Under the pieces are notes generated by a model. It was not told the DNA's origin. It did no database searches and saw only the letters and a program-made list of their open reading frames with translations. Positions 25,599 through 25,882 of a DNA stretch of 25,882 nt are shown here, in pieces (the first letter of the stretch is position 1; every line of letters starts with the position of its first letter). A program made the position numbers and the translations under genes. The stretch covers positions 1-25,882 of the forward strand of contig CAZIMT010000028.1 in the NCBI GenBank assembly GCA_964540295.1, in the 5' to 3' direction. This DNA comes from CAZCPB01 sp964540295 (GTDB taxonomy: Bacteria > Planctomycetota > Phycisphaerae > Phycisphaerales > UBA1924).

Positions 25599-25882
25599 GT
25601 GGCCACCATCAAATCCCCCGAAGACATGCAAACCCCCGCCGAAGTCCGCGAGCACTGCGAGCAATTCCGTGCCACCTTCACCAAGCTCAAGGCCGAGATC
25701 GGCAAGGTCGTCGTCGGGCACGGCGAAGTCGTCGAGGCCGTCCTCATCGCCATGTTCTGCGGCGGAAACGTACTCCTCGAAGGTGTCCCCGGCCTGGGTA
25801 AAACTCTCCTCGTCCGCACTCTTGCGCAAACCCTAAACCTCCCCTTCAGCCGCATTCAGTTCACCCCCGACCTGATGCCCGC
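25599..25882 (+). CDS. MoxR-family AAA+ ATPase (N-terminal part, cut by window end)
   Basis: The first 94 codons are visible. The GTG at 25599 has AAGGAG (25585-25590) eight bases upstream, overlapping the tandem stop of the vWA gene, so the two are cotranslated. After an N-terminal helix (EHCEQFRATFTKLKAEIGKV) come VVVGHGEVVEAVLIAMFCGG and the Walker A motif NVLLEGVPGLGKTLLVRTLA, then LPFSRIQFTPDLMP, the signature of MoxR/RavA ATPases. Members act as chaperone-like ATPases on vWA proteins. The Walker B, sensor and arginine finger lie outside the window. Confidence 0.95.
   Translation, partial: MATIKSPEDMQTPAEVREHCEQFRATFTKLKAEIGKVVVGHGEVVEAVLIAMFCGGNVLLEGVPGLGKTLLVRTLAQTLNLPFSRIQFTPDLMP

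Overview
The window looks like chromosome from a high-GC planctomycete, most likely of the Phycisphaerales. This is an inference. It rests on three things: secreted proteins that end in a duplicated Ca-loop module with a terminal Gly-Cys (the 'GC-type dockerin' of planctomycete annotations), a type II prepilin-like orphan with the FTLIELLVVIAVIAVLIGIL leader, and a planctomycete-style MoxR / vWA-glutamine-amidotransferase operon. Many starts are GTG, and Shine-Dalgarno (SD) signals are strong at some genes and absent at others. No rRNA, tRNA, CRISPR array, insertion sequence or prophage was seen.

Layout. 1-33 is the last ten codons of a GC-type dockerin protein. 362-1348 (+) is a second such secreted protein. 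1438-2667 (-) is a secreted sorbosone/glucose dehydrogenase-type beta-propeller. 2848-3540 (+) is a prepilin-like protein. 3693-4046 (+) is a small secreted Ig-like protein with a strong bidirectional terminator. 4160-7999 (-) is a very long secreted protein that joins an M14 carboxypeptidase to an S9 (DPP-IV type) serine peptidase. 8353-11447 (+) is a response regulator and histidine kinase pair that overlap by 4 bases. 11449-12410 (-) is an LpxL-like acyltransferase broken by a stop codon and a frameshift. 12571-14094 (-) is a secreted reprolysin-like metalloprotease with a GC-type dockerin. 14183-18007 (-) holds a glycosyltransferase, an OppD-type ATPase and an Fe3+-type ABC permease. 18132-19571 (-) is a secreted M28 aminopeptidase with an Fn3 tail. 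19785-21116 (+) is a DppC-type permease with two large insertions. 21349-25882 (+) is an operon of an NHL-repeat lipoprotein, a 1020-residue vWA protein and MoxR (cut by the window end).

Taken together, four secreted peptidase activities (M14, S9, M12B-like, M28) lie close to two oligopeptide-ABC components. This suggests degradation of extracellular protein followed by peptide uptake, although the genes do not form one operon and no substrate-binding protein is present. No clearly new defence or mobile system was found. The most unusual items are the M14-S9 fusion, the conserved GC-terminated module, the doubly broken acyltransferase, the split sensor domain of the kinase and the enlarged DppC permease.
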